Shown here: in pieces, positions 24,001 to 33,158 of the stretch
Position numbering within the stretch: position 1 is the stretch's first letter
Layout: each line of letters starts with the position of its first letter
Source: Gammaproteobacteria bacterium
Lineage (GTDB): Bacteria > Pseudomonadota > Gammaproteobacteria > Pseudomonadales > Azotimanducaceae
Assembly (NCBI GenBank): GCA_026707945.1
Contig: JAPOVV010000103.1
Span: 28,642 to 92,641 of the forward strand
Length of the DNA stretch: 64,000 nt
Direction: 5' to 3'
Notes under the pieces: model-generated
Told to the model about the DNA's origin: nothing
What the model saw: the letters and a program-made list of their open reading frames with translations, nothing else
Databases searched by the model: none
Made by a program: the position numbers and the translations under genes

Positions 24001-24384
24001 GCGATCGACTGCGGATTTGACGTCTTCATAGACTTCATCTTCGTCGGCAAAGTCCGTTAGCTCAACGTTTATCGACCCACGACCTTCTGAGGCGACTGAC
24101 TGTACTCGATAGACACCTTGGATGCCAGCAACGGCCTCTTCAACACGACGTGTAATGCCTTCTTCCACTTCCGATGGCGTTGCGCCGGGATATGGCACGT
24201 TAACTGCCACGATACCTGGTTTGATTGTCGGGAAGACGGCTGAATTGAGATTTGTTGCCATCCATAAGCCGCCGACCAGAAAAACGGACATGAGCAGGTT
24301 TGCCGCGACGGCGTTGCGCGCGAAAAAGCCCATTGGTCCATGGTCAATGGATTGCTCTCTGATCTGGTTGGCAAGCGGTGTCAT
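21088..24384 (-). CDS. RND efflux transporter permease
   Basis: The 1098-residue inner-membrane pump has the AcrB-type repeat: a first helix after residue 20 (AVAANLLMSVFLVGGLWMAT), a large periplasmic loop with PGATPSEVEEGITRRVEEAV, and a second membrane block with FGLIMVLGVVVDDAIVVGEN. GVVVDDAIVVGEN is the conserved proton-relay Asp-Asp segment of helix 4. The second half repeats this with FGIIALSGIVVNNSLVLTDL. The length exceeds typical AcrB by about 50 residues, mainly a polar C-terminal tail. Its ATG overlaps the adaptor stop by four bases, so the two are translationally coupled. No outer-membrane factor gene is adjacent. Substrates are unknown. Confidence 0.94.
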   Translation of the reverse strand: MTPLANQIREQSIDHGPMGFFARNAVAANLLMSVFLVGGLWMATNLNSAVFPTIKPGIVAVNVPYPGATPSEVEEGITRRVEEAVAGIQGVYRVQSVASEGRGSINVELTDFADEDEVYEDVKSAVDRLVDFPPQRAEEAEVTIAEAVSSVMQLVVSGPVPETELRSAAEFLQDALLDLDGVSLVTLDGARAYEISIEISERTLRQYGLTLEQVANRIRQYSVNLSAGEIKSNAGDLLIRTNKKLMTGAEFESIPIQSLPNGTTLLLRDIAIVRDAFVDDQLRNEFNGKPAIFVQVSRSDSEDVLEIAEIVKSNLDGISIPYDVDIEIFQDQAVVLEQRIDLLVRNGILGFTLVVTFLVLMLDLKLAVWVAMGVPISFLGAMIFFAPLGVEITMVSLFGLIMVLGVVVDDAIVVGENIGAVHETGLRGVGASIAGAKGVFSPVSIGVLTSMAAFAPLLFATGTFGQILGAVPLVVITVLVISMIEVFLILPAHLSHEGYWSRWPLSSVQSLIASGVAGFRDRVLVPAAAWAVKRRYLTLVLAIVFLVFCGSLLGTNSVRFLFFPAIESDTVSASLTYPVGTPYNATEAGAEQLRNAVLRVNEAAGNTEIRSLSMVVGGGLQLAGGPGGPGGVSASSNRAQVILELADESIRQNSSAEIERLWRSEVGTIPGVDSLQFTSSFIGGSTMAYQLSHRDSNVLLRAVDALKARLADVEALVQITDDFDLGKRQFDIELTPAGEAAGLTNLDISRQLRQSYFGEEIQRIQRNRNEVKVMVRFPTDERSSTRDFANSRIRLNDGTEVPLFTVASIEENRSYSSITRIDGRRVVEVSARIDSTLRTPNQVIAEVNESVLPALRTEFPRLLIREAGFAQEQAEDFTQLGLLAASSILLMYILLASQLRNYSMPFTVLSAIPFGAGGAIVGHWFLGFDLSFVSIFGIIALSGIVVNNSLVLTDLFLRLRAAGIEFEEAIVEAVRGRFRAVFLTTATTALGLMPMLFETSMQAQFLIPMAVSLATGTVFAAVTTLFIVPSLIQIRKDVKSLFRMHEDTADLKKAFKPAEEREIAFGVASGDESTGSSVAGALPNELSTGPVTEDRLRT

Positions 24385-25511
24385 ATCTGTGGCATGCGTG
24401 CGATCCTAACCGGATCGCCTTCTTCAACGTTTGGCATGGAACCCGTCACAATGCCTTCGTAGTAAGGGAAGGTGCTGACGAGCAAACCGTCTTCGCGACG
24501 ATCGTGAATTTGTATTTCCTGCCGAATGAGTAGACCATCCCGCACTACCCATACCGTACTTTTTGCTTGTTCCGTTTCCTCAGGTAATACATACGCTTGG
24601 TCGATTTGGCGCCCAAAGATCTTAGCCCTGATGAAACTTCCGGGCGCAAGATCATGGTCTGTTGTATGAACCTTCGCATATAGGGCTGACGCGCGTGTTC
24701 GTTCATCTAACGCCGCGCTCTGACGCTCGACGATGGCTTCGACATAACCATGGTCAGTTTCCAAAAGCGCTCGGCGTCCCTTTATTGGTTCCAGTGCATC
24801 AAGGTCCATCGTCGAGACGGGAATCACCGCTTCGAGTTCGTTGATGTCGTAAACCTGACCGACTGGTTGATTCATCGCGAGTAGTTGCCCAACGCCAACA
24901 TTGGAAGTCAATACTCGACCTGAGAAGGGAAAACTGAATTCCGTACGACTAAGTGCTAACTCTGCCGCTAAGAGTCGAGCCTTGGCACGATCGATTGCTG
25001 CCTGGCTTCTATCTATCTGGGGTTCTTGAGCGACTAGTGGCGGAACCTCGGCACCGGGATTTAGGAGCTGGTAGTTTTCTGTTGCAGCATCCCGTTGCGC
25101 GTTCGCAAGGTGCATTTCAGCCAATGCAACAGCAAGATCGGCTTTCGCTTGGCGAACGCTCAGTTCGGCGTCGATCGGATCCAATTTAAATACCGTCTCC
25201 CCAGCTTCGAATTCGCCGCCGTTCCGTAACGCCGGTGAAACCCATGTAACGCGCCCACCTACTTGTGGGACGATGGAAACTGCTGTTCGATAAGCGATAG
25301 AACCTGTTGCATCTACTTCCACGGTCGCGCTGATAATGTCAGGTCGAACGATCGCAACGGTTATTTGCGGCGCTTGCGTTCCAACTGGTGGACCCATTGC
25401 AAAGGAAGGTGTGGAGTCCGAGGATGTGGTTGCACGGCATGCGATAAGCGAAGCTATCGTGACGAGACCGAGAACGATTAGTATCTGAGCGACGCCAATG
25501 ACGCGTTTCAT
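24381..25511 (-). CDS. RND efflux periplasmic adaptor (HlyD/MFP family) lipoprotein
   Basis: The 376-residue protein has a signal sequence ending in LIAC with Cys25 as the likely lipidation site. The barrel-sandwich hybrid (GRVTWVSPALRNGGEFEAGE and FSFPFSGRVLTSNVGVGQLL) is split by a helical hairpin (about residues 110-180). A beta barrel and membrane-proximal domain follow (GSFIRAKIFGRQIDQAYVLP, TVWVVRDGLLI). It links the RND pump to an outer-membrane channel that must be encoded elsewhere. It is divergent from the SMP-30 gene at 25642, with a shared intergenic region of about 130 bases. Confidence 0.92.
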   Translation of the reverse strand: MKRVIGVAQILIVLGLVTIASLIACRATTSSDSTPSFAMGPPVGTQAPQITVAIVRPDIISATVEVDATGSIAYRTAVSIVPQVGGRVTWVSPALRNGGEFEAGETVFKLDPIDAELSVRQAKADLAVALAEMHLANAQRDAATENYQLLNPGAEVPPLVAQEPQIDRSQAAIDRAKARLLAAELALSRTEFSFPFSGRVLTSNVGVGQLLAMNQPVGQVYDINELEAVIPVSTMDLDALEPIKGRRALLETDHGYVEAIVERQSAALDERTRASALYAKVHTTDHDLAPGSFIRAKIFGRQIDQAYVLPEETEQAKSTVWVVRDGLLIRQEIQIHDRREDGLLVSTFPYYEGIVTGSMPNVEEGDPVRIARMPQI

Positions 25512-25641
25512 TCGAGCGAGGAATCTCTACGTTAAGTTAAGAAGACGAGTGATTCGGACGAGCCCTACCGCGAGGTGCCATACTAGGATAGACTCTACAC
25601 GAATCGGTAGCATTTATACGAATTCCAAGGATAAATCCGTC

Positions 25642-26559
25642 ATGCGCATCGTCACTGATAAACTACAGTTTCCGGAAGGTCCTATCGCAATGCCAGATGG
25701 CTCGGTACTTGTGGTTGAAATCGCAAGAGGCACGCTTTCGCGGGTCGAGCAAGATGGTTCGATTGAGGTCGTGTCCGACGTAGGCGGTGGACCGAACGGC
25801 GCCGCAATCGGTCCTGACGGTTACTGTTTCATCTGTAATAACGGCGGTTTCAATTGGATCCATCGACCCGGACGAACGTATCCTGGGGATCAAGCAGATG
25901 ACTACTCAGGCGGTCGAATCGAACGCGTAGACCTTGCGACCGGTAGCCGTGAGATCATTTACGAAGCAGTCGATGGCGTTCGCCTTTGCGGACCGAACGA
26001 TCTTGTGTTCGACGATACAGGGGGTTTCTGGTTTACAGATCACGGTAAAAACCGACCTCGTGACCGCGACCGGACAGGTGTCTTCTACGCGAAGGCAGAC
26101 GGTTCATATATCGAAGAGGTGATATTTCCGCTGGAAGCGCCGAATGGTATTGGGCTTTCCGCCAACAACGATGAACTCTATATCGCAGAGACGCCGACAG
26201 GACGATTGTGGGCGTATCCACTCAAAGGACCCGGTGAATTGACAGGCGAACGACTTGATCGACCGGATGGTGGTCGGGTCGTAAAAGGACGGAATGACTA
26301 TTTCATGTTCGATTCGTTAGCCTTGGACGACGATGGCGGTGTATGTGTCGCAACGCTTATCGATGGTGGGATCACAACGCTTTACCCAGATAGTCGAGAT
26401 CCGAAGTTTGTAGCGATGCCTGATCGCTTGACGACGAATATTTGTTTCGGAGGCGAGGATTTGAAGACGGCGTACATTACGCTCTCGTCCACCGGGCAAC
26501 TCGTAGCAATGGAGTGGGACGTTCCAGGACTCCCTCTTAACTACTTGAATCTAAACTAG
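25642..26559 (+). CDS. SMP-30/gluconolactonase family lactonase
   Basis: The 305-residue six-bladed propeller begins MRIVTDKLQFPEGPIAMPDG, where FPEGP supplies the first metal Glu. GPNDLVFDDTGGFWFTDHG and APNGIGLSANNDELYIAE supply Asn ligands, and FDSLALDDDGGVCVAT the Asp. It should hydrolyse a sugar lactone or related ester using Ca or Zn. The open frame extends 48 codons upstream to 25498, inside the adaptor gene, but ATG 25642 is preceded by AAGGA and starts the conserved fold. No signal peptide is present. Confidence 0.9.
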   Translation: MRIVTDKLQFPEGPIAMPDGSVLVVEIARGTLSRVEQDGSIEVVSDVGGGPNGAAIGPDGYCFICNNGGFNWIHRPGRTYPGDQADDYSGGRIERVDLATGSREIIYEAVDGVRLCGPNDLVFDDTGGFWFTDHGKNRPRDRDRTGVFYAKADGSYIEEVIFPLEAPNGIGLSANNDELYIAETPTGRLWAYPLKGPGELTGERLDRPDGGRVVKGRNDYFMFDSLALDDDGGVCVATLIDGGITTLYPDSRDPKFVAMPDRLTTNICFGGEDLKTAYITLSSTGQLVAMEWDVPGLPLNYLNLN

Positions 26560-26608
26560 ATTTTTACACTGATAGCTGCGAGTGAGGATTTCTTCAATTG
26601 ATCTTAAC

Positions 26609-27673
26609 TCAATAAGCGCGAGGTTCGATTGACATAAGAGCTTCGATCTCTTTGATATAGAAATCTCGCGACTTTGTTGGTCGTGCGTACGCACGGTGTT
26701 TTCCATCGAACTGCCACGTAAACCCGTTTTGAAGTCGTCCCGTCAAGTCGCCTACGAAATCAAAATCGCCAGCTTCACCTCTAACGCCGACCAATACGGC
26801 TATCTGGTCCCAGCTCGACCGCCCCTTGATCGAACCATCGAACCACCTGAAATACGCTTCCCGTACAGGATTGTTCGTTGACGTAGACGACAGGGACACA
26901 CCCGTATACAGATCGCCTCCGAAGTCTGTTACTACGAGCTGCGTTGGCCAACGTGCGATGACGAACTGTGATTCATCGACAAGCCCGTGTCTTACAAAGT
27001 TAAAGTTGTCGTTTACCTTTCCTCCCATCGCGATGAGTCGTCTCACTTTCTGCTTGACGAGAGAAGGGTGCTTTCGAAGTAGATCAGCGAGATTATTTAA
27101 AAAGCCTAAGGAAACGATGGTGACGCTTTGATCTTGCTGCGAACTAAGGGTTTCTTCGTAGAAGTCCATCGCATCGAGCGCTTCTACGTGTATGGATTCG
27201 TCGAGCATCTTCGCTAGATAGCTTAAGTAGCGAGATTCATCGGGATTCTGAAGCGTACCGGTGAACTGAGCAATTGGCGTCTCGATTCGGTCATACCACG
27301 CATTGATGGCAGTGATAGCTCTAACACCGTCTGGATGTATTTCATTAAAGCTGACACCAAGTAATCGAGCCTCGTTACGATCCGCAAGCGCATGAACCAC
27401 AGCAAGAGCGCCGACGTCATCGACGTCGAGTGTCATATCTGTTTCCAAGATTACATTGACTATATGGGCGCTAGAGATACGAATAGTGAACACCAATAGA
27501 AACGCAATTGTCAAACCATAAGCTATTGAAATGCTTCGCGCATCGTGTCTAACGAAGTAATTGAGAGAGCGTGCGGTGGACCGTAGGTGTATCAAAGCGG
27601 CGTCGAGGGAAGAATTGGAGCACCCATCATAGAGTCCGACTATTGCTACGGTAAGGAGAAGTTCTGCAAACAC
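26609..27673 (-). CDS. Nucleoside hydrolase-like protein with N-terminal membrane anchor
   Basis: The 354-residue product has a hydrophobic segment at about residues 47-70 (SIAYGLTIAFLLVFTIRISS) and then VNVILETDMTLDVDDVGALA. This resembles the inosine-uridine hydrolase signature DTDPGxDDAxA, with the metal Asp residues kept but Pro-Gly replaced by Thr-Leu. VTIVSLGFLNNLADLL and LIAMGGKVNDNFNF are the next family landmarks. It probably cleaves an N-glycosidic bond in the periplasm. The GTG at 27673 is a weak start and a later start is possible, since the first 45 residues lack family resemblance. Confidence 0.75.
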   Translation of the reverse strand: MFAELLLTVAIVGLYDGCSNSSLDAALIHLRSTARSLNYFVRHDARSISIAYGLTIAFLLVFTIRISSAHIVNVILETDMTLDVDDVGALAVVHALADRNEARLLGVSFNEIHPDGVRAITAINAWYDRIETPIAQFTGTLQNPDESRYLSYLAKMLDESIHVEALDAMDFYEETLSSQQDQSVTIVSLGFLNNLADLLRKHPSLVKQKVRRLIAMGGKVNDNFNFVRHGLVDESQFVIARWPTQLVVTDFGGDLYTGVSLSSTSTNNPVREAYFRWFDGSIKGRSSWDQIAVLVGVRGEAGDFDFVGDLTGRLQNGFTWQFDGKHRAYARPTKSRDFYIKEIEALMSIEPRAY

Positions 27674-27790
27674 TCATTTCGGAGGCACGCGCGATTTGCT
27701 TTCCAGCGTGATGGTACGCTTATACGGCATTTGCGACTCTGCGATATCAGGCAGAGATAACGGAGTTCTCTTAAGCAAGAGGTATTAGAT

Positions 27791-29203
27791 TTGGTTTTGT
27801 ACGATTTCAGGAGTATTACAGCTTCGGTCTTTATTTGCGTCGGATTTCTTAGTAGTGCGAGCGAAGTCAACGTCTCTTCCGGCGACGCACGATTTACGTC
27901 TAAGCAACTAGCAAACGGTCTGCTAGTTTCAGTATACGAAGATCGGCGGATGCCGATCGTTACAGTGCAACTGGTCTACTACGTAGGAAGTTCTCACGAA
28001 GATAAAAATTCCCGAGGACTAGCTCATCTGTTTGAGCACTTGATGTTTAGTGCTTCTAAGAACTTCCCCGAGAGAGCGGTGTTCGAGCTAGTCGAACGAT
28101 ACGGTGGATCGACCAACGCGACGACCAGTTTTGATGAAACGAGATATTTTGCGTTAACGCCGCCTGGTCCGCATGTAGAGGTGCTTGAGATATACGCAGA
28201 TCGAATGGTGAACCTTCTCGTTACTGAAGAAGCTCTCGCGCGAGACAAGAAGATCGTCTTAGAAGAACTTCGCGTTAACGCACAAAACGATCCAATAAAT
28301 CGATTGGGTTTTGAAGCACTTCGGCAAGGATTCGGTGAACACCCGTATGCCATATCGCCGTTGGGGACGGAGGAGGATGTCAATGGCGCGACCGTCGAAG
28401 GATGCCTAGATTTCTATCGACGATATTACGGTCCTCGCAACGCACATTTGTCAATCGCTGGACCCGTCGGAACGAAAAATACGTTTCGACTTGTCGATCA
28501 ATTGTTTGGCGCTATCGATAAGGTGGTGGAGACCCCAAGATCGGTTCCGTTGCTCTCGGACTGGGAGTTTCCCGGAGAGCTAAGCTTGAGCGAGGATATT
28601 CCGCCTGTTGAAGCAAGTGCTCTTTTGTTCGAGTTACCGCCGGTATCTTCAAACGACTACGAAGCAATCAATCTCATGATTTCACTTGTCTCAGGATTGG
28701 AAGGATTTGAAGATGTGTTGGTACGTAAACGACGACGAGCCTTGTACGCACAAATGTTCGATTTGCCAACAAAAGCTGGGCGTATCTTGGCGTTCGGATC
28801 GATCTCCTTACCGTATCGTCGAAAGGAAACCGCTTTCTCACATCTAGATCAGACGATTGACACGCTTGCTCAATTTGATTGGTTAAACGAGCAAACGCTC
28901 CATGCCACGAAACAACGTTATCTTCAATCTGAATTTCAAGGAAGATATCGGTCATCGTCGATGGCTAATCGAATTGAATACGCTCATGGTTGGCAGAACG
29001 ATATTCGGAAAGCGTTCGATAGAGAGGATCGTATTGAAGCTGTGACTCTGGAGGATATCAAAAGCGTTTATTTACGTTACATAGCGAATGCTGAACCGAC
29101 AAGGATTTACGTTGAACCTACTCGTGTGCCTTGGTATGTATCCACTTTTGGTTGGTTGTATCCGCTTGCAGATAGGCTGGGGCTGACGAGGTTCGTGTTA
29201 TGA
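27791..29203 (+). CDS. M16 family zinc peptidase, catalytic subunit
   Basis: The 470-residue protein has the inverted zinc motif HLFEH at about residues 79-83 (SRGLAHLFEHLMFSASKNFP), the helper block GGSTNATTSFDETRYF, and KKIVLEELRVNAQND with the third zinc Glu. An N-terminal hydrophobic segment (VFICVGFLSSASEV) suggests export to the periplasm. The second half contains the usual non-catalytic M16 repeat. The start is TTG at 27791. Its stop overlaps the ATG of the next gene by four bases, as in two-subunit M16 peptidases in which the partner is inactive. Confidence 0.88.
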   Translation: MVLYDFRSITASVFICVGFLSSASEVNVSSGDARFTSKQLANGLLVSVYEDRRMPIVTVQLVYYVGSSHEDKNSRGLAHLFEHLMFSASKNFPERAVFELVERYGGSTNATTSFDETRYFALTPPGPHVEVLEIYADRMVNLLVTEEALARDKKIVLEELRVNAQNDPINRLGFEALRQGFGEHPYAISPLGTEEDVNGATVEGCLDFYRRYYGPRNAHLSIAGPVGTKNTFRLVDQLFGAIDKVVETPRSVPLLSDWEFPGELSLSEDIPPVEASALLFELPPVSSNDYEAINLMISLVSGLEGFEDVLVRKRRRALYAQMFDLPTKAGRILAFGSISLPYRRKETAFSHLDQTIDTLAQFDWLNEQTLHATKQRYLQSEFQGRYRSSSMANRIEYAHGWQNDIRKAFDREDRIEAVTLEDIKSVYLRYIANAEPTRIYVEPTRVPWYVSTFGWLYPLADRLGLTRFVL

Positions 29204-30519
29204 GCTATGTAGGTAAGTCTGTTAAGAAATGGGTAACGTTGCATGGTCTGCTACTTGGGTCTCTTACTGTCTCAATATACGGCTCAGATGACATTCAGAC
29301 TTGGTTTCTGGATGACGGTACAGAGGTCCTACTTTTAGAAGACTATCGAGCGCCACTGGTCAGCATTGAAATCAATTTCAACGTCAATCGATTGATGCCT
29401 TGGAGTGTCGACAATAGCGCGCACGCGGCGTTTGCCTGCCAAATGTTCGATTCGGATCGTCGAATTCAGCGGGAAATCGAGAACTCGGGCGTATTCATTT
29501 CTGCGTCGATGGGATGGGGAAGAGCTCGTATTGGTGGATCGAGTTTGGCAGTCGAGTTTCCAAAGCTAGTTGGACTGATTCGAGAAGTACTTGAGAACCG
29601 GGACTACAGTCGAAAAGAAATGCAAAAATGGCAACGGGATCGAATCATCAGCTGGCGTTCTAGTACGACAAATCCACGAACAATATTGAATCAAGCGGCA
29701 ATCAAACTTCTGTACCCGAACGAACAAGATCCACGAAACGCGCTGTACGATCAACCGCTTTCGTTCACCAGATCCGCCGAGAAACTTGCTCGGGTACGCG
29801 ATACAGTTCTTTCGACACCTATTCGCAACATTGCAGTATCTGGATCGATAGACAAAGAAGGTTTACAGAAACTGATTAAGAATCTGCTGCCTAAAACCAG
29901 GGTATCGAGTGAGTTTAGCGATTCTAACGATCGACCGGTAGAGTTCATCAATGCTGAACCTAAGACCATCGAACTTAAGAACCTGACACAGGTTTATATG
30001 GCGTTAATTAGAGATAGTCTTCCGTTCAATCATGAAGACTATCCCGCATATTTAGTGGTGAATCAGATACTCGGAGGTACATTTAACTCTCGGCTGTACC
30101 AGACTCTTCGACACGAGACTGGTGATACATATAGCGCGACGCTCAGTTCGTCGTTCACCACCGCGACTCGTCCTGGCATGCTCAGATTACAGACCTATAC
30201 GCGCGTTGATAACGCGACGGAAACGGAACGACGACTACGATCGGTACTCGCGGCAGTTCATGTGGACGGAGTCTCGAAGGAAGAAGTTGAAACTGCGTTG
30301 GCGTATCTCAATGGACGATTGGTTTTTTCAAAAGAAACACCAGATCAAATCGTGAATCGAGCCGCAATTAATAAGGTCGCGAATCTACCGTCAAACCATC
30401 GGGAATTAACGTTGGCTCGAGCTGCAGAGATGTCGCTAGTAGAAATTAACACGTTTATACGGCGCTACTACGATCCAACTAAATTTGCGTTAGTCAAGGT
30501 TGTTCCGGAATCGAGTTAA
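29200..30519 (+). CDS. M16 family partner subunit lacking the zinc motif
   Basis: The 439-residue protein has the M16 fold (TEVLLLEDYRAPLVSIEINF at the start; LVVNQILGGTFNSRLYQTLR in the C-terminal half, with the R/Y pair typical of these subunits). At the HxxEH position it reads AAFACQMFD, so it cannot bind zinc in the normal way. It has an N-terminal hydrophobic segment. It is translationally coupled to the catalytic subunit, which indicates a heterodimeric periplasmic peptidase. Substrates are unknown; peptides from imported or secreted proteins are likely. Confidence 0.85.
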   Translation: MSYVGKSVKKWVTLHGLLLGSLTVSIYGSDDIQTWFLDDGTEVLLLEDYRAPLVSIEINFNVNRLMPWSVDNSAHAAFACQMFDSDRRIQREIENSGVFISASMGWGRARIGGSSLAVEFPKLVGLIREVLENRDYSRKEMQKWQRDRIISWRSSTTNPRTILNQAAIKLLYPNEQDPRNALYDQPLSFTRSAEKLARVRDTVLSTPIRNIAVSGSIDKEGLQKLIKNLLPKTRVSSEFSDSNDRPVEFINAEPKTIELKNLTQVYMALIRDSLPFNHEDYPAYLVVNQILGGTFNSRLYQTLRHETGDTYSATLSSSFTTATRPGMLRLQTYTRVDNATETERRLRSVLAAVHVDGVSKEEVETALAYLNGRLVFSKETPDQIVNRAAINKVANLPSNHRELTLARAAEMSLVEINTFIRRYYDPTKFALVKVVPESS

Positions 30520-30654
30520 TCTCGTGGTCGCTCAGGTAGGGTGATCAATCGACGATTTGAGATTGTTCTCGGTTCGGCATCCGTCTGAGTATTTCGAAAC
30601 TCTTGAGAAAGAGACATCGAATTGCCCAGATAAATGGAAATAATATAAATTTAA

Positions 30655-30670
30655 CATAATATACATTATG
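30655..30670. repeat. AT-rich inverted repeat CATAAT-ATAC-ATTATG
   Basis: A six-base perfect inverted repeat with a four-base centre lies in a notably A+T-rich 100-base stretch between the convergent M16 and MFS genes. No T-tract follows, so a terminator is not clear. It could be a binding site. Confidence 0.3.
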
Positions 30671-30726
30671 CGAATATAAATCTAGATCGGAAAGGTGTGA
30701 AGATAACTGATTGATTTAATTCGATA

Positions 30727-31968
30727 TTAATTGAACTTGATCCCGCGACGTTTCGCGTACGTCGTGATACACAAGACGATCGCAAACATTAGTGTGCATG
30801 CGACAAATAATGCAATCTGAGGACCAATGTACTCTGCTATGAATCCCCATAACAGTGCACCGATGGGTCCCGCGCCCATAAACGAGAATGAAAAGAACGA
30901 CATTACGCTACCGCGCTGGTCGTTAGGTGCTTCTTCCTGCATGATCGTACGCGACATACTCATGGCAACACCACCGCATGCACCCCAACAGAACATGAGT
31001 GTGAGAAAATAAGGGAAATCGAATCCCAACGACGCCAGAGATAGTATGAGCGTGCCAATTCCATGCGCGAGCAAAAGCGCATTGCCTTTGTGTCGGATTT
31101 CTCGGAGAATCAGTTGTGCGAGAATCGTCACAACCAATCCGGTGGAATTCACTAGATTAACGAACGCTAGATCGTCGGAAGATCCGTCGTAGCGTTCGCG
31201 AATCAACAATGGGATCGTCACGACGTACGAACCCATGAAACATATACCCATTGCGACGTTTTGCACAACGACCATGCGCATCGACGGGTTGGACCATACG
31301 GTATTGAACCCGTTCTTGATGGATCTAGTAAGCGCAGGAAACCACGGTTCCGTGGCCAAGCGAATATCCGAATCACGCTGCTTAGGTAGTTGACCGAGTG
31401 CTATCGCACCTCCCGCAACGATCGTGGTCTGAGTAGCGATGATTAGAAATCCGCCAATCGCATCCGCTGTTCCTGCGAGCGTAAATCCGCCCATTTGAAC
31501 TAGAAATTGAATTAACGTGACTTTTACGACAGTGCGTTGGATGTTGCCCTGAGCTACGGAATTCAGTAATCCATCGCGCGCCGGTGTGACAAAAGCCTGA
31601 AGGCTACCAATCGCGATCGCATATGCGATCATGACGCCAAAACTCAGTTGATCAAACAACAGGAAGATCGCGAGCGTGCCGAGTGGGAATATCGCAAGAC
31701 TCTGCGAAACGACGGCGACCCGTTTACCGCCTAATCGATCTGCAAGGCTGCCGCCGATCAGCATCAGTAACGTCGCGGGGAAAAGTAGCGCGAGTTGCGC
31801 AACCCCAACCATCACCGGCGATTCGTTAAGCACGATGGTGACGAGCCACGCGAACATGACATTTTGAATGCCATGCGATGCGAACCAGGAACCCGTTCCG
31901 ATGAGATACCAGGTTAACGGCTTAAGACGAGACGACTCTCCTCTACTTTCGTCTTCGAATATCGCCAA
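30727..31968 (-). CDS. MFS transporter (MFS_3-like)
   Basis: The 413-residue protein has about twelve hydrophobic helices. GGSLADRLGGKRVAVVSQSL is the loop 2-3 motif (G-x-x-x-D-R-x-G-x-R) of the major facilitator superfamily, and PARDGLLNSVAQGNIQRTVV after helix 4 resembles the enterobactin-exporter (MFS_3) branch. It starts three bases after the stop of the enolase-superfamily gene and is in the same direction, so they probably form one transcript and the carrier may move that enzyme's substrate. The substrate cannot be read from sequence. Confidence 0.87.
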   Translation of the reverse strand: MAIFEDESRGESSRLKPLTWYLIGTGSWFASHGIQNVMFAWLVTIVLNESPVMVGVAQLALLFPATLLMLIGGSLADRLGGKRVAVVSQSLAIFPLGTLAIFLLFDQLSFGVMIAYAIAIGSLQAFVTPARDGLLNSVAQGNIQRTVVKVTLIQFLVQMGGFTLAGTADAIGGFLIIATQTTIVAGGAIALGQLPKQRDSDIRLATEPWFPALTRSIKNGFNTVWSNPSMRMVVVQNVAMGICFMGSYVVTIPLLIRERYDGSSDDLAFVNLVNSTGLVVTILAQLILREIRHKGNALLLAHGIGTLILSLASLGFDFPYFLTLMFCWGACGGVAMSMSRTIMQEEAPNDQRGSVMSFFSFSFMGAGPIGALLWGFIAEYIGPQIALFVACTLMFAIVLCITTYAKRRGIKFN

Positions 31969-31971
31969 TAG

Positions 31972-33084
31972 CTAACTTAATAAAGCGAGTTTATTTCTAT
32001 CGATTAGATCAAAATCTATTTGAGCTCCAAGGCCAGGTTCGTTAAACGCGTGTACGAGTCCGTCGGAATCCACGTCGATATCTTCAACTAGACCGTGTTT
32101 TTGTGCGGCTGCGGGCAATAAGACTTCAAAATACTCACAGTTTCTGATAGCCATCAGTAGATGTAGATTGGCGACATTGTTCAACGAATTACCGCCATGA
32201 TGAACCTCATAGTTCATGTGAAACGCTTCTGCGAGGTGGGCGGTCTTCAGACACGACGTTAATCCGCCCTTAATCGCTACGTCACCACGTAGATAGTCGG
32301 TCGCTTGTGCGACGATCCACGGTGCGTAGGACGTCGGACCGGCTTGCGGCATCTCGGTCGCCATGATCGGTATGCCCAGCTGGTTTCGAAGTTTGACGTA
32401 GTTGTAAATGTCGTCTTCAATTAGCGGGTCTTCGTACCAGTAGTAATTCATTTCTTGAATTGCCTGACCGACACGAAGTGCTTGGGGATAGTCGTAGGAC
32501 CAAGTCGAATCGAGCATGACGCGATGGTCATCGCCTACCGCTTTTCTGACGCCTTCACAGATCGCGATATCTTCTTCTGGAATGGCGGGTGGGTGAATCT
32601 TGTATGCGGTCCAGCCTTCCTCCTTTAACTTCACAGCTTCATCAGCATATTCCTCGATCGAACCATAGACGGCGGAGCTCGCATACGCAGGAATGCTGTT
32701 TCGATACGAACCCATAAGGCGGTGAACGGGAACTCCGGCAGCGCGTCCTGCGAGATCCCAAAGCGCGACGTCAACTGCGCCGATGATGCGCAATAGCGTA
32801 CCGCGCGTGCGGCGCATCATAGTCTGCCATATTCGCTCTCTAGCCAGCGGGTCTTCACCAACCAGCATCGGTTTGATGCGTTTGACGAGCGTTTCGCTGT
32901 CGCCCGCTCCTGACCCAAGTGCAGAACCTAAGAACGCGTATCCGTCAGTTCCATCGTCTGCGACTATTCGAACCAATCCCATCTGAGTCGATAGACTCGA
33001 AGAGCTTGAAATCGTTTTCGTGTAACGAGTTGGCGGAATGTCTTTCCATTCCCACACCGTAACCGTTACATCTTTAATACGCAT
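31972..33084 (-). CDS. Enolase superfamily enzyme (mandelate racemase/muconate lactonising family)
   Basis: The 370-residue product has the capping domain (residues 1-120) and a TIM barrel with LDSTWS (Asp), YEDPL (Glu) and MATEMPQ (Glu) as the three metal ligands. YKIHP stands at the position of the acid-base Lys on strand 2, and EVHHGGNSLNN supplies the His on strand 7. This is the mandelate racemase subgroup arrangement, consistent with sugar-acid dehydration or racemisation alpha to a carboxylate. The substrate is unknown. It lies 74 bases after the ABC pair and is followed at three bases by an MFS carrier. Confidence 0.9.
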   Translation of the reverse strand: MRIKDVTVTVWEWKDIPPTRYTKTISSSSSLSTQMGLVRIVADDGTDGYAFLGSALGSGAGDSETLVKRIKPMLVGEDPLARERIWQTMMRRTRGTLLRIIGAVDVALWDLAGRAAGVPVHRLMGSYRNSIPAYASSAVYGSIEEYADEAVKLKEEGWTAYKIHPPAIPEEDIAICEGVRKAVGDDHRVMLDSTWSYDYPQALRVGQAIQEMNYYWYEDPLIEDDIYNYVKLRNQLGIPIMATEMPQAGPTSYAPWIVAQATDYLRGDVAIKGGLTSCLKTAHLAEAFHMNYEVHHGGNSLNNVANLHLLMAIRNCEYFEVLLPAAAQKHGLVEDIDVDSDGLVHAFNEPGLGAQIDFDLIDRNKLALLS

Positions 33085-33158
33085 ACATTCTTACTCTAGT
33101 TCTTGTATACCAAGGCTACCTAGGTCGCTATTCGCGACCCGTCACTAGCGCGAGGAAA

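Noticed and set aside
25498..25641. N-terminal extension of the SMP-30 gene
   Set aside because: It is basic, overlaps the adaptor gene and has no family resemblance; ATG 25642 has a ribosome site.
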